Below, piece after piece: positions 18,116-26,644 of a stretch of 64,000 nucleotides of DNA. The position numbers and the translations under genes are program-made. The stretch is from contig NZ_RJUU01000003.1 of assembly GCF_003751445.1 (NCBI RefSeq), forward strand, positions 310,001 through 374,000, in the 5' to 3' direction. Positions within the stretch are counted from its first letter, which is position 1, and each line of letters opens with the position of its first letter. Source of the stretch: Streptomyces sp. 840.1 (GTDB lineage: Bacteria > Actinomycetota > Actinomycetes > Streptomycetales > Streptomycetaceae). The notes under the pieces were generated by a model. The model saw only the letters and a list, made by a program, of their open reading frames with translations, was not told the DNA's origin and searched no databases.

Positions 18116-19681
18116 TCAGCTCGTGGCGCGGCGCCGGCGCAGGCGCAGTCCTCCGACACCCAGCAGGGCGACGCCCGCGGTGCCGATCGCGGCCGCGTTC
18201 GACGGCGTCATCGCCGGCTTCCCGGCGCGGCCGGACGGGCCGCTGTTGACGCTCTTGGTGTGCGGGAGCGCGAGGTACGGGAAGCGCGTACCGAAGGGCA
18301 CCTCATTGGCATCGACCTTGTCGCCGTCCGCGAGCGCGGGGACGAGCTTGCCGGTCTGGGCGGCTCCTTCGACGGCCTGGAGGGAGATGTCGATGACGTC
18401 GTCGGTGAGGCGGCGGCCGTTCGGGAAGCCGGCCAGGTCCCCGGCGAGGACGCCGAGCCTGTTGGGCTTCGCGGTCGGCGGCACGGCCATGTTCAGCCGC
18501 AGCTCCTCGGCCGGGACGATCTTCTTGAGCGAGGCGTCCTTGTTCAGCCGGTGGGCGTTCAGATCGGCCTTGACCGGCCCGCAGGCCTTGCAGATGCCGG
18601 TGAGGTAGATCTCCGCGAGGTCCTTGCGCGGGGCCTTCGGTGCCGGCACGCCGTACACCTTCTGGATCAGCTTCGGCAGGATCGGGTCCAGCACCTTGTC
18701 CACGACCGGCTGGACGGTGCGGTCCTGGCTGGGGTTGAGGGTGTTGAAGGCGTCCTTGTACTTGAGGGGTACGACGACCTCGTTGACGAGCGGGTTGCCG
18801 AGGCGGGAGACCTGCTTCCACCCGGTGTGGGCGCTCGCGGTACGGGAGTCGGTGACCTGGACGCCGCGGCGCTCGGTGGTCGACCAGATCCCGACCACCG
18901 GGTTGCGGGTGGCGTTGCCCCGCAGTGCCAGGTCCTTCTTGGGGATCTGGAGTGCGACCGAGTTGACGTTGTACCCGGCGAGGGTGTCCTGGCCGCGTTC
19001 GCCGAGGTTCCCGCCGTAGAGCAGGTCGAAGACGCGCAGGTCGGCGAAGAACGGGTCCTCCGCCTGGCCGGCGAACGCCTTGCCGCCGCCCGGGGCGTTG
19101 CGGACCGCCTGGGCGCGCAGGGTGGCGTAGTTCGGCATGGACGCCTTGCCGACGTTCGACGGCGCCACGGGGGCCCCGCGCAGCACCGTGGAGGTGCCGC
19201 GGGAGGTGGTCACCGTGAGGTCGTAGACCTGCCGGATGTTCAGGTCCGGGTCGTTGAGCGAGGTGACCGGACCGGTGTTGTAGAGGAACTGTCCGCCCGC
19301 GTCCCGGGTGAGGGTGCGAAAGCGCCAGGTGTAGGTGACGTCCGCGTTGCCGTCGCCGGTGTTGTCGATCTTGATGTTGTACCGGGCGTCGTCGGCGAAC
19401 TGGTAGAAGTTCGGGCCCCCGTTGGGCTCCTCGAACGGGATCCAGTTGGCGGCGAGCGTCACCGTGTCGGAGCGGTCGGGGCTGGTGAAGGCGTACACGT
19501 CGGTGTTGTCCGCGCGCGGGTCACCGGCGATCAGCGGGGCCTCGCGGTGGCTGGAGGCCGCACTGATTCCGGGTGCGAGCGTGAGAACGCCGAGCCCCGT
19601 GGCCAGCGCACCGGCGCCGAGGACGAGGAGGGAGTGGTCGAGGACGCGCCGGCTGCGCGGCCTCGGAGTGGGGGACGTCAA
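18116..19681 (-). CDS. DUF4331-family secreted, membrane-anchored protein
   Basis: About 521 residues from a TTG at 19681, selected because GAGAGGACC lies at ribosome-site distance. An N-terminal signal sequence (HSLLVLGAGALATGLGVLTL) is followed by SSHREAPLIAGDPRADNTD, the conserved opening of DUF4331. A large exported beta-rich domain follows, with a CKACG cysteine pair near the end. The C-terminus has a membrane segment (AAIGTAGVALLGVGG) and an Arg-rich tail, as in cell-surface proteins held in the membrane. The biochemical role of DUF4331 is unknown. The genes downstream on the same strand are the TPR protein and NicO exporter. Confidence 0.88.
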   Translation of the reverse strand: MTSPTPRPRSRRVLDHSLLVLGAGALATGLGVLTLAPGISAASSHREAPLIAGDPRADNTDVYAFTSPDRSDTVTLAANWIPFEEPNGGPNFYQFADDARYNIKIDNTGDGNADVTYTWRFRTLTRDAGGQFLYNTGPVTSLNDPDLNIRQVYDLTVTTSRGTSTVLRGAPVAPSNVGKASMPNYATLRAQAVRNAPGGGKAFAGQAEDPFFADLRVFDLLYGGNLGERGQDTLAGYNVNSVALQIPKKDLALRGNATRNPVVGIWSTTERRGVQVTDSRTASAHTGWKQVSRLGNPLVNEVVVPLKYKDAFNTLNPSQDRTVQPVVDKVLDPILPKLIQKVYGVPAPKAPRKDLAEIYLTGICKACGPVKADLNAHRLNKDASLKKIVPAEELRLNMAVPPTAKPNRLGVLAGDLAGFPNGRRLTDDVIDISLQAVEGAAQTGKLVPALADGDKVDANEVPFGTRFPYLALPHTKSVNSGPSGRAGKPAMTPSNAAAIGTAGVALLGVGGLRLRRRRATS

Positions 19682-20424
19682 GACTGGTCCTCTCGGCAAC
19701 GGATCACCGCCGCACCGCCTGGCCGGGGCGCAGGCGCGGGTGCGGGGCGATACGTGGGATGGGCGGAACGGGCCGACGATCCCGCGCACGGGAAGAATTC
19801 CGTGCGCCTGTCGCGGGGGCTGCGCCCGCCGCCGATCGTCGGGGCGACAGCGAACCACATTTCTCCGCCAAGGATTCACGTATTTCCCGGCAAGAATTCT
19901 GGCGGTGGACCCCACTTCTGACATAACCGCAGATGAACGCACCACTGAGCCCTGCCGGAACTGCGCGAAATGAACGGGGAACACACTCCGGATGTAGGCC
20001 ATAAGTGCCACCACCCACTTATTGCGAACCATTCGCATCAAGCCGCCGCCATTTACGCGCGCCAGAAGTACGATCATTCACCCGTACGGACCTCCACCGA
20101 AGCCCTTGAATCACCTCAACGCCGCAGATTTTTGGTGCATCTTCACTAATTGCGCCCGGACGGCAATCCGTGACCGACTCGGCTACGGATCACTCAAGAA
20201 CGGCCGGACAGATGTCACTCGCGGCAGCTTCGGAGAGGAATTCGGACAGAGATACCTTATTGCCCGTCAACGCGTATCCGGCGATCGGTAATTCGGGTGA
20301 CCGAAGGACTGGTGCCGCAGTTCGGCGTTGCCTTTTTCTATTCCGCTCCGGCCCAGGACTTCCGGTCCGCACATGAAATCGATGAACCCGGGAATCACCC
20401 GTCCCGTAAACACAGGAGAAATTG
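19682..20424. other. 743-bp gene-free region of visibly lower GC
   Basis: No convincing gene on either strand. Base composition from about 19840 to 20420 is clearly less GC-rich than the rest of the window. It holds one perfect 8-bp inverted repeat (19784-19807, GCGCACGG arms) about 100 bp upstream of the DUF4331 gene, and should contain divergent promoters for DUF4331 and the anti-sigma gene. No sigma-factor gene is present although one is expected next to an anti-sigma factor. Confidence 0.7.
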
Positions 20425-20721
20425 GTGTCCGACGTTCATATGCTGACAGGCGCGTACGCGCTGGACGCACTGCAGGAGCGGGAACGCACAGCGGTGGAGG
20501 CCCACTGCGCCGGATGTCCCCCTTGCCTTCGCGAGTGCGAGGAGTTCAGGGCGACCGCCGCCCGGCTGGGGATGGCGTCGACGACGATTCCGCCCGCGGC
20601 CCTGAAGGGGCGCGTGCTCGACATCGTCCGCGCCACGCCCCGGCAGCCGCCGTGGCGGCTGCGGATGAGCGACATGGGCCGGCGGGCGGCCGTGCGGCTG
20701 CGGCGCCGCACGCTCCGCTGA
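20425..20721 (+). CDS. Truncated zinc-binding anti-sigma factor (RskA-like N-terminal domain only)
   Basis: 98 residues from a GTG at 20425 with AGGAG six bases upstream. The sequence opens DVHMLTGAYALDALQERER and has the ZAS-type motif HCAGCPPC (His-x3-Cys-x2-Cys), then ATAARLG and ALKGRVLDIVRA, as in RskA-like anti-sigma factors. Those proteins normally continue into a membrane segment and an extracytoplasmic domain (about 230-260 residues). Here the frame stops after an Arg-rich tail and no such segment follows in any frame. No sigma gene is adjacent. It may be a decayed remnant or a soluble anti-sigma domain. It faces the fasciclin gene, a known SigK/RskA-type partner locus. Confidence 0.8.
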   Translation: MSDVHMLTGAYALDALQERERTAVEAHCAGCPPCLRECEEFRATAARLGMASTTIPPAALKGRVLDIVRATPRQPPWRLRMSDMGRRAAVRLRRRTLR

Positions 20722-20761
20722 GCGCGCGGCGCACGGCGCCCGCGACCCCCGGGACGCGCAG

Positions 20762-20821
20762 AAAAAGCCCCGCCGCGAGCCCGGACCGGGGGGCTGATTC
20801 CGGTCGGGCACGCGGCGGGGC
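20762..20821 (-). terminator. Intrinsic terminator of the fasciclin gene
   Basis: GCCCCGCCGCG (20767-20777) pairs perfectly with CGCGGCGGGGC (20811-20821). On the minus strand the stem is followed directly by five T residues (20766-20762), making a canonical rho-independent terminator 28 bp past the fasciclin stop. Confidence 0.8.
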
Positions 20822-20848
20822 GGCTCTGCTGTCCGGCGTCGGCCGTGA

Positions 20849-21499
20849 CTACTTGGGCATCAGGACCGTGTCGATGATGTAGACCGTGGCGTTGGCGGTG
20901 GGCACGTTGCCGCACACCACACTGGCGCTGTCGTTGACCTTGTAGGACTCACCGGAGCCGGAGGTGGTGAGCTTGGACTTCTGGAGGGTGTCGAAGCTGC
21001 CGTTCTCCAGCTGCTTCGGGGTGAGCTTCTGCCCGACCACGTGGTAGGTGAGGATCTTGGTGAGCGTCGCCTTGTCGCTCAGGACCTTGTCCAGGTCGGC
21101 CTTCGGGATCTTTGCGAAGGCCTCGTTGGTGGGCGCGAACACCGTGATGTTCTTGGCGTTGTTGAGCGTGTCCACCAGACCGGCCTTCTTGACAGCGGTC
21201 ACCAGGGTCGACAGGTCCGGGTTGTTGGAGGCGGCCGTGGCGACCGGGTCCTTGGACATGCCGTCGAAGCTGCCCGCGCCTTCCTTCGGGACACCGGCAC
21301 AGGCCGGGCCGAACGGCTTGTCCATCGAGGCGGAGTCGGCCGTGGCCGGGTCCGAGGCGTCCGGAGCGGCCGCTGCGGCACTGGACTTGCTGTCCGACGC
21401 CTTGTCGGAGCTGTCGTCCGAGCACGCGGTCAGCGCCAGCGGAAGGACGGCGGCTGCGGCGACGGCGACGGCTGCACGACGGTAGCGAAGGGCGTTCAT
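20849..21499 (-). CDS. Fasciclin-domain surface lipoprotein
   Basis: 216 residues. A lipoprotein signal ends with the lipobox LTAC (Cys 26). A Ser/Asp/Ala linker follows, then one FAS1 domain with characteristic stretches (NITVFAPTNEAFAKIP, LTKILTYHVVGQKL, ANATVYIIDTVLMP). FAS1 proteins mediate adhesion or surface interactions; the mycobacterial relatives MPT70/MPT83 are controlled by SigK/RskA. ATG 21499 has AAGGAGAACAAC as ribosome site. The presence of a truncated RskA-like gene facing it fits that link. Confidence 0.92.
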   Translation of the reverse strand: MNALRYRRAAVAVAAAAVLPLALTACSDDSSDKASDSKSSAAAAAPDASDPATADSASMDKPFGPACAGVPKEGAGSFDGMSKDPVATAASNNPDLSTLVTAVKKAGLVDTLNNAKNITVFAPTNEAFAKIPKADLDKVLSDKATLTKILTYHVVGQKLTPKQLENGSFDTLQKSKLTTSGSGESYKVNDSASVVCGNVPTANATVYIIDTVLMPK

Positions 21500-21876
21500 G
21501 TTGTTCTCCTTGATGGAAATACGGGGGGACAGAAGTCGCAGCCGGCGGCTGCGTCTGCGACGGGTGCGGGCGGCAGCGGCCGGTCAGGACGGCCTGGTGC
21601 TGATCGCTCGCACGGTCGGGAAAGGTCTTGATGCGCGTCCGGTCCGGACACCACCGGCCCGGCCGACGGCTCGGCCGTCTGGCGCGGCAGGTATCGAGGT
21701 GCTCCGGAGGATCGTCACGCAGCTGGTTCGGTGCCGACCGCCCGGCGGATTGGTCGATCACTCGATCAGGAGAAAAATTCCTGAAACGCAGACAGACGCG
21801 GCCGGTAGGGGTACAGCGCTCTTGTCCCGGTATCGCACCCTCGCGCCGAACGCCGTCCCGCCGGGCGGGCGATCAT
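21500..21876. other. 377-bp divergent intergenic region
   Basis: No gene found. It should hold divergent promoters for the fasciclin and MFS genes. A small inverted repeat TCAGGA / TCCTGA (21766-21771 and 21779-21784, 7-nt A-rich spacer) is the only local structure I noticed. Confidence 0.5.
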
Positions 21877-23094
21877 ATGGTGACGAGTGTGATCGTTCGT
21901 GAGCGCGCGCTGAACACAAGTGACCGACACCCGGGCTATCTGGCTGCGGCGGTGGTGTTCGCCATCGGTATGGCCGGCACCACCCTGCCCACGCCGCTGT
22001 ACGGGCTCTACCAGCAGCAGATCGGCTTCTCCGAGCTGATGGTGACCGTCGTCTTCGCCGTTTACGCCCTCGCGGTCATCACCGTGCTGCTGCTGGCGGG
22101 CAACTACTCGGACAAGGTCGGCCGCAGACCCGTACTCCTGTGCGCGATGGGGCTGTCGGCCGCGAGTGCCGGATGCTTCCTCCTGGAGCGCGGACTGCCG
22201 CTGCTCTTCACGGGGCGGCTGCTGTCCGGTTTCGCCGCCGGGCTGCTGAGCGGCGCCGCGACGGCGGCGGTCATCGAGCTGGCCGCTCCCGCGCAGAAGG
22301 CGCGGGCCGGGTTCGCCGCCACCGCCGCGAACATGGGCGGCCTGGGCTGCGGACCGCTGCTGTCGGGGCTCCTCGCGCAGTACACGCCCTGGCCGCTGAC
22401 GCTGCCGTTCTGGGTCCATCTGGGGCTGGTGGCCGTGGCATCCGGGATCACCTGGTTCCTGCCGGAGACCGTGGCCGATCCGAAGCGGTGGCCGCGCCCG
22501 GCGCCCCAGGGGATGGCGGTCCCGCCCGAGGTGCGGAGCGTGTTCGTGCCCGCCTCCGTCGCGGCCTTCGCCGGCTTCGCGCTGCTCGGGCTGTTCACCG
22601 CGGTCGCGCCGAGCTTCGCCTCGCAGACGCTCGGGGTGCACAACGCGGCCGTCACCGGGGCCGTGGTGTTCTCCGTGTTCCTGGCCTCGACGTTCGGACA
22701 GTCCCTGACCCAGCGTTTCGGGGCCCGCCGCGCGCTCCCGGCCGGCTGCGGCATCCTCATGGCCGGGCTGGTGCTCGTGGCGTCCTCGCTCATCGCGGAG
22801 TCCCTGCCACTGCTGGTCCTGGGAGCGCTGTGCGGCGGCACCGGCCAGGGCCTCGCCTTCCGCGCGGCGCTCACCCTGGTCAGCGGCGCGGCCCCGGCCG
22901 AGCACCGCGGCGGGACGATCTCGGCGTTCTTCGTCGTCGCGTACACCGGGATCTCGGTACCGGTCGTCGGGGTCGGCGCCATCGCCACCTGGCTCGGGCT
23001 GCGCGAGGCCGGGCTCGTCTTCACGGGCTGCGTGCTGCTGCTGGCGGCGGGGGCGGGAACGTACGCCGCGCTCAGGCCGCCGCCGGGGACCTGA
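21877..23094 (+). CDS. MFS transporter (drug efflux-like)
   Basis: About 405 residues with twelve predicted hydrophobic segments. The loop 2-3 signature GNYSDKVGRRPVLL is the MFS motif A variant, and the first helix region ends TLPTPLYGLYQQ, a common feature of Bcr/CflA-like and SCO-type drug transporters. The start is taken at ATG 21877; a GTG follows directly, and the ribosome site is weak. No regulator sits next to it. Likely proton-driven export of a small molecule; substrate unknown. Confidence 0.85.
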   Translation: MVTSVIVRERALNTSDRHPGYLAAAVVFAIGMAGTTLPTPLYGLYQQQIGFSELMVTVVFAVYALAVITVLLLAGNYSDKVGRRPVLLCAMGLSAASAGCFLLERGLPLLFTGRLLSGFAAGLLSGAATAAVIELAAPAQKARAGFAATAANMGGLGCGPLLSGLLAQYTPWPLTLPFWVHLGLVAVASGITWFLPETVADPKRWPRPAPQGMAVPPEVRSVFVPASVAAFAGFALLGLFTAVAPSFASQTLGVHNAAVTGAVVFSVFLASTFGQSLTQRFGARRALPAGCGILMAGLVLVASSLIAESLPLLVLGALCGGTGQGLAFRAALTLVSGAAPAEHRGGTISAFFVVAYTGISVPVVGVGAIATWLGLREAGLVFTGCVLLLAAGAGTYAALRPPPGT

Positions 23095-23138
23095 CCGCCG
23101 GGCGGGACGGCCGCGGCCAGGTGCTCCCGGCCCGGGGC

Positions 23139-23876
23139 TCAGTCGGTGGTGCGGCGCAGGACCAGGCTGACGAAGCCCCAGGTGTCGCGGTAGCCGCGCA
23201 GCCATTCGGTGCGGCGGGTGGCGGACAGGGCGAGCAGCTCCGCGCCGTCCGGGTGGCCGGGGTGGTCCAGCGCCCAGTCGGCCATCGTCCCCCAGCAGGC
23301 CCATTCGTAGTCGTCCAGCTCCTGCCGGGTGCTCACGTGCCCGTGGACGGGCGTCCAGCCGGCGGCCATGACCCGGTCCACGGTCGTCGCCAGGTCGGCG
23401 AAGTCCCCGAGCATCTCGATGGCCTCCGGCGACGGCTCCCGCTCCCAGAACCCGTCACCGATCAGCACCCGCCCGCCGGGAGCCAGGTGTTCGCGGGCCG
23501 CGGCCAGGGTGGGCAGCAGTCCGCCGAAGGCATGGGCGGCCCCGACGCTCAGCACCAGGTCGAACCCGTGCGGCGAGACGAAATCGGCGGCGGGCACCTG
23601 GTGCAGGGTCAGGCGGTCCCCCACTCCGAGCGCGACGGCACGCGTGCGGGCGTCCGCCAACGCGCCCTCGGAGATGTCGACGCCCTCGGCCCGCAGCTCC
23701 GGGCGGGCGGACAGTGCGCGCAGGAGCCACTCCCCGGCGCCGCAGCCGAGGTCGAGCACGCGCTCGTCGCCGCGCGGGGTGCCGTGGTCCAGCAGCCCGC
23801 GGACCGAATCGTCGTCCAGCGGGGACTTGATGGGGTGGTGGGCATGGGCGATTCCGGAGATCTCTTCTCGGTTCAC
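23139..23876 (-). CDS. Class I SAM-dependent methyltransferase
   Basis: About 245 residues. The SAM-binding motif I is VLDLGCGAGEWLLRAL, followed by GVDISEGAL (acidic loop residue) and FDLVLSVGAAHAFGG. The DYEWACWGTMADWALDHP stretch in the C-terminal part resembles YcgJ-like or UbiE-like small-molecule methyltransferases. The GTG at 23876 is used; an internal ATG is about 11 codons later. It lies convergent to the MFS gene. Substrate unknown. Confidence 0.82.
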   Translation of the reverse strand: MNREEISGIAHAHHPIKSPLDDDSVRGLLDHGTPRGDERVLDLGCGAGEWLLRALSARPELRAEGVDISEGALADARTRAVALGVGDRLTLHQVPAADFVSPHGFDLVLSVGAAHAFGGLLPTLAAAREHLAPGGRVLIGDGFWEREPSPEAIEMLGDFADLATTVDRVMAAGWTPVHGHVSTRQELDDYEWACWGTMADWALDHPGHPDGAELLALSATRRTEWLRGYRDTWGFVSLVLRRTTD

Positions 23877-23956
23877 CGGCGCAGCCTGACAGCACCGAGG
23901 ACCACGTGCACGTGTTTTTCTCCGCCCCGTGCCCCGGCAGTGTGGCGGGCGGGGCC

Positions 23957-24814
23957 TCAGACGGTCGCGATCAGCAGGTCCTCGCCGCTCGACGGGCGAA
24001 GACCGTCGGTCCGGTTCGCGAAGTAGCGTCCGGCCAGCTGAGGTCCCGACACGTGCCGGGCGCCCCCGAACCCGGCGGCTTGGGCCAGTGCGAGCATCTC
24101 CTGCGGCGTGTGGAAGCTGATGAAGGGCGTTCCGGACGCGAGCGCCCTCGGCTTGGTCTCCTCCAGCCGGTCGCGGTCCACGTCGTCGACGAGTTCGGCC
24201 GGCAACATGAACGTCATGGCGAGCGTCGAGCCGGGGGCGAGCCCGCCGAGCGTACGCAGGGTCGCCGCGATGGCCGGCGCCGTGAGGTACACCGTGACAC
24301 CGGCACAGACGACGAGTGCCGGCCTGTGCGCGTCGAAGCCGGCGTCCACCAGCCGTGGCAGCCAGTCCCCGCCCGCCTCGAAGTCGACCGGCACCAGCCG
24401 GAGCCGGTCGGGAATCCCGTAGCCGAGCTCGATCAGCCGCCGGCGCTTCCAGGCCTGGGTGTCCGGCCGGTCGATCTCGAAGACCCGGAGCCGGGAGGCG
24501 GTGTCGGGCCGGCGCTGCGCGTAGGTGTCCAGACCGGCGCCGAGGATGACGTACTGGTCGATGCCCTGGCTGACCTCCTCGGCCACCAGGTCCTCGACGA
24601 AGCGGGCGCGGGAGACGGTGGAGGCGCGGAAGCCGGCGGTGGCGTCCGGGTCCATGTCCGGACGGCTGCGCCATCCCTCGTCGGGCGCCACCAGCCGCAG
24701 GCCGATCTCGTCCTCGAACACGTGTGGCGCGGCGTCGATCTGTACGTGCATCGCCCGCCAGAGCGCGACCCGCACCGCGGTGTTGTCCGGCACTTCGTAC
24801 CGCTGGTCCGCCAT
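23957..24814 (-). CDS. Class I methyltransferase of the LCMT/Ppm1-like family
   Basis: 285 residues. QYVILGAGLDTYAQRRP is the family SAM-binding motif, followed by VFEIDRPDTQAWKRRRL and later VVCAGVTVYLTAPAI, all typical of the bacterial leucine-carboxyl-methyltransferase-like O-methyltransferases common in actinomycetes. ATG 24814 has GGGAAAG upstream. These enzymes often modify polyketides or lipids. No biosynthetic cluster is present here, so the substrate is open. Confidence 0.85.
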   Translation of the reverse strand: MADQRYEVPDNTAVRVALWRAMHVQIDAAPHVFEDEIGLRLVAPDEGWRSRPDMDPDATAGFRASTVSRARFVEDLVAEEVSQGIDQYVILGAGLDTYAQRRPDTASRLRVFEIDRPDTQAWKRRRLIELGYGIPDRLRLVPVDFEAGGDWLPRLVDAGFDAHRPALVVCAGVTVYLTAPAIAATLRTLGGLAPGSTLAMTFMLPAELVDDVDRDRLEETKPRALASGTPFISFHTPQEMLALAQAAGFGGARHVSGPQLAGRYFANRTDGLRPSSGEDLLIATV

Positions 24815-25145
24815 GGCTTTCCCACTCCCTGAGGTCGGCGCCCGGCCGGGCGGAGCCATTTTTACGCTACCCAAATAGTTACATACTCCTACTTTCCAGC
24901 TATTTACCCCGGACCACGCATGGGTCGCGGGGGCGGGCGCCACGACGGGACGGACCGGCGGTTGCCGCGTCCCGCGCTCCCGGGGCTGCCGGAACCGGCC
25001 ACCCCCGCCCTGACGTGCGAATCCCGTGAGCCGGGTCACTTAGCGAGGGCCGCCGCGCATGGCTTCGGGCTTCCGGGGAAGAGGGCCAGACCGCCGGGGT
25101 TCGCCCGGTCCCATCCGTACGGCCACCGAAAGGGCAGCACACGAC
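24815..25145. other. Divergent intergenic region with an AT-rich core
   Basis: 331 bp without a gene. The stretch 24860-24910 is strikingly AT-rich for this genome and is bounded by AAATAG (24873-24878) and CTATTT (24900-24905), an inverted repeat 33 bp across. It probably carries the promoter of the methyltransferase gene and possibly of the betaine operon. Confidence 0.5.
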
Positions 25146-26630
25146 GTGTCGGCACAACACACGATCCAGGTAGCGGGAGAGTGGCGAGCCGCCGCATCCG
25201 GCGCCACGCGCGAGGTTCTCGATCCCGTGGACGCGACCGCCTTCGCCGTCGTCTCCGAGGGCGACGCGGCGGACGCGGACGCGGCCGTCGCCGCGGCCAG
25301 GGCCGCATTCGACGCGGGTCCCTGGCCGCACACGCCGGTCGCGGAGCGCGCCGCACTGCTCAGGCGGGTGGCCGGTCTGCTGGAGCGCGACCGGGAACGG
25401 ATCGGCGCTCTGGAGTGCCGGGACGCCGGGAAGACGCTCGAAGAGGGCCGGGTCGACGTCGACTGCGTCCGGGACGCCTTCCGTTACTTCGCCGACCTCG
25501 TCATGAACGAGAGCGGCGGGCGGGTCGTCGACGCGGGCTCCGAGGAGATCCACAGCGTCGTGGTGCACGAACCCGTCGGTGTCTGCGGGCTCATCACCCC
25601 GTGGAACTATCCTCTCCTCCAGGCGAGTTGGAAGATCGCCCCGGCCCTCGCCGCCGGCAACACCTTCGTGATCAAGCCGAGCGAGATCACACCGCTGACC
25701 ACGGTCGCGCTGATCGCGCTGCTCGCCGAGGCCGGGCTGCCGGCCGGCGTGGCCAACATCGTCACGGGCCCCGGCGCCACCGTCGGCGCGCGGCTCGCGG
25801 AGCACCCCGGGGTCGATCTCGTGTCCTTCACGGGTGGGCTCACCAGCGGGACGAAGGTGATGCGGGCCGCCGCCGACTCGGTCAAGAAGGTCGCGCTCGA
25901 GCTCGGCGGCAAGAACCCCAACGTGGTGTTCGCGGATGCCTGCGCCACCGAGGAGGGTTTCGACACCGCGGTCGACCAGGCGCTCAACGCCGCGTTCATC
26001 CACAGCGGTCAGGTCTGCTCCGCCGGATCGCGGCTGATCGTCGAGGAGTCCGTGCGCGAGCGGTTCGTCACCGAGCTCGCCCGGCGCGCGGAACTGATCA
26101 GGATCGGCCGGGGCACCGACGAGGGCGTCGAGTGCGGCCCGCTCGTCTCCGCACAACAGCTCGCCAGGACCGAGGAGTTCGTGGCCTCCGCGCTCCACGA
26201 GGGCGCGGTGCTGAAGGCCGGCGGCGAACGCCCCGAGGGCCCCGGGTACTTCTACCGGCCCACGGTGCTGGACCACTGCGACCGCTCCATGCGCGTGGTG
26301 CGCGAGGAGGTGTTCGGACCGGTCCTGACCGTCGAGACGTTCCGTACCGAGGACGAGGCCGTGACCCTCGCCAACGACACGGAGTACGGGCTGGCCGGCG
26401 GCGTGTGGACCGCCGATCCGGGCCGGGGCCGCCGGGTCGCCGCCCGGCTGCGCCACGGCACCGTCTGGATCAACGACTTCCACCCCTACCTGCCGCAGGC
26501 CGAGTGGGGCGGCTTCGGCAAGTCCGGCATCGGCCGGGAGCTGGGTCCGACGGGTCTCGCCGAGTACCGCGAGTCCAAGCACATCTACCAGAACCTCGCC
26601 CCGCGCCCGGTGCGCTGGTTCGCGGGCTGA
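25146..26630 (+). CDS. betB: Betaine-aldehyde dehydrogenase-type ALDH
   Basis: 494 residues from a GTG at 25146 with AAAGGG upstream. The NAD-dependent ALDH hallmarks are present: PWNYPLLQASWKIAPALAAGN, the nucleotide-binding FTGGLTSG, the catalytic Glu of ELGGKNP (about residue 252) and the catalytic Cys of SGQVCSAGSR (residue 291). PEEVFGPV-like and FGKSGIGRELG segments end the protein. Neighbours are a GMC oxidoreductase and a glycine-betaine ABC importer, so it most likely oxidises betaine aldehyde to glycine betaine in osmoprotection. Specificity is inferred from context. Confidence 0.9.
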   Translation: MSAQHTIQVAGEWRAAASGATREVLDPVDATAFAVVSEGDAADADAAVAAARAAFDAGPWPHTPVAERAALLRRVAGLLERDRERIGALECRDAGKTLEEGRVDVDCVRDAFRYFADLVMNESGGRVVDAGSEEIHSVVVHEPVGVCGLITPWNYPLLQASWKIAPALAAGNTFVIKPSEITPLTTVALIALLAEAGLPAGVANIVTGPGATVGARLAEHPGVDLVSFTGGLTSGTKVMRAAADSVKKVALELGGKNPNVVFADACATEEGFDTAVDQALNAAFIHSGQVCSAGSRLIVEESVRERFVTELARRAELIRIGRGTDEGVECGPLVSAQQLARTEEFVASALHEGAVLKAGGERPEGPGYFYRPTVLDHCDRSMRVVREEVFGPVLTVETFRTEDEAVTLANDTEYGLAGGVWTADPGRGRRVAARLRHGTVWINDFHPYLPQAEWGGFGKSGIGRELGPTGLAEYRESKHIYQNLAPRPVRWFAG

Positions 26631-26644
26631 CAGGAGCAGAGGCG

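Noticed and set aside
16715..19921. A 1068-codon open frame on the plus strand
   Set aside because: Antisense to the TPR and DUF4331 genes; low-complexity Gly/Val/Arg translation with no family features.
24920..26582. Open frames upstream and antisense of the GMC oxidoreductase, including a long plus-strand N-terminal extension
   Set aside because: They overlap the aldehyde dehydrogenase, whose catalytic residues are in another frame. The GMC protein starts at 26645 with its own ribosome site.
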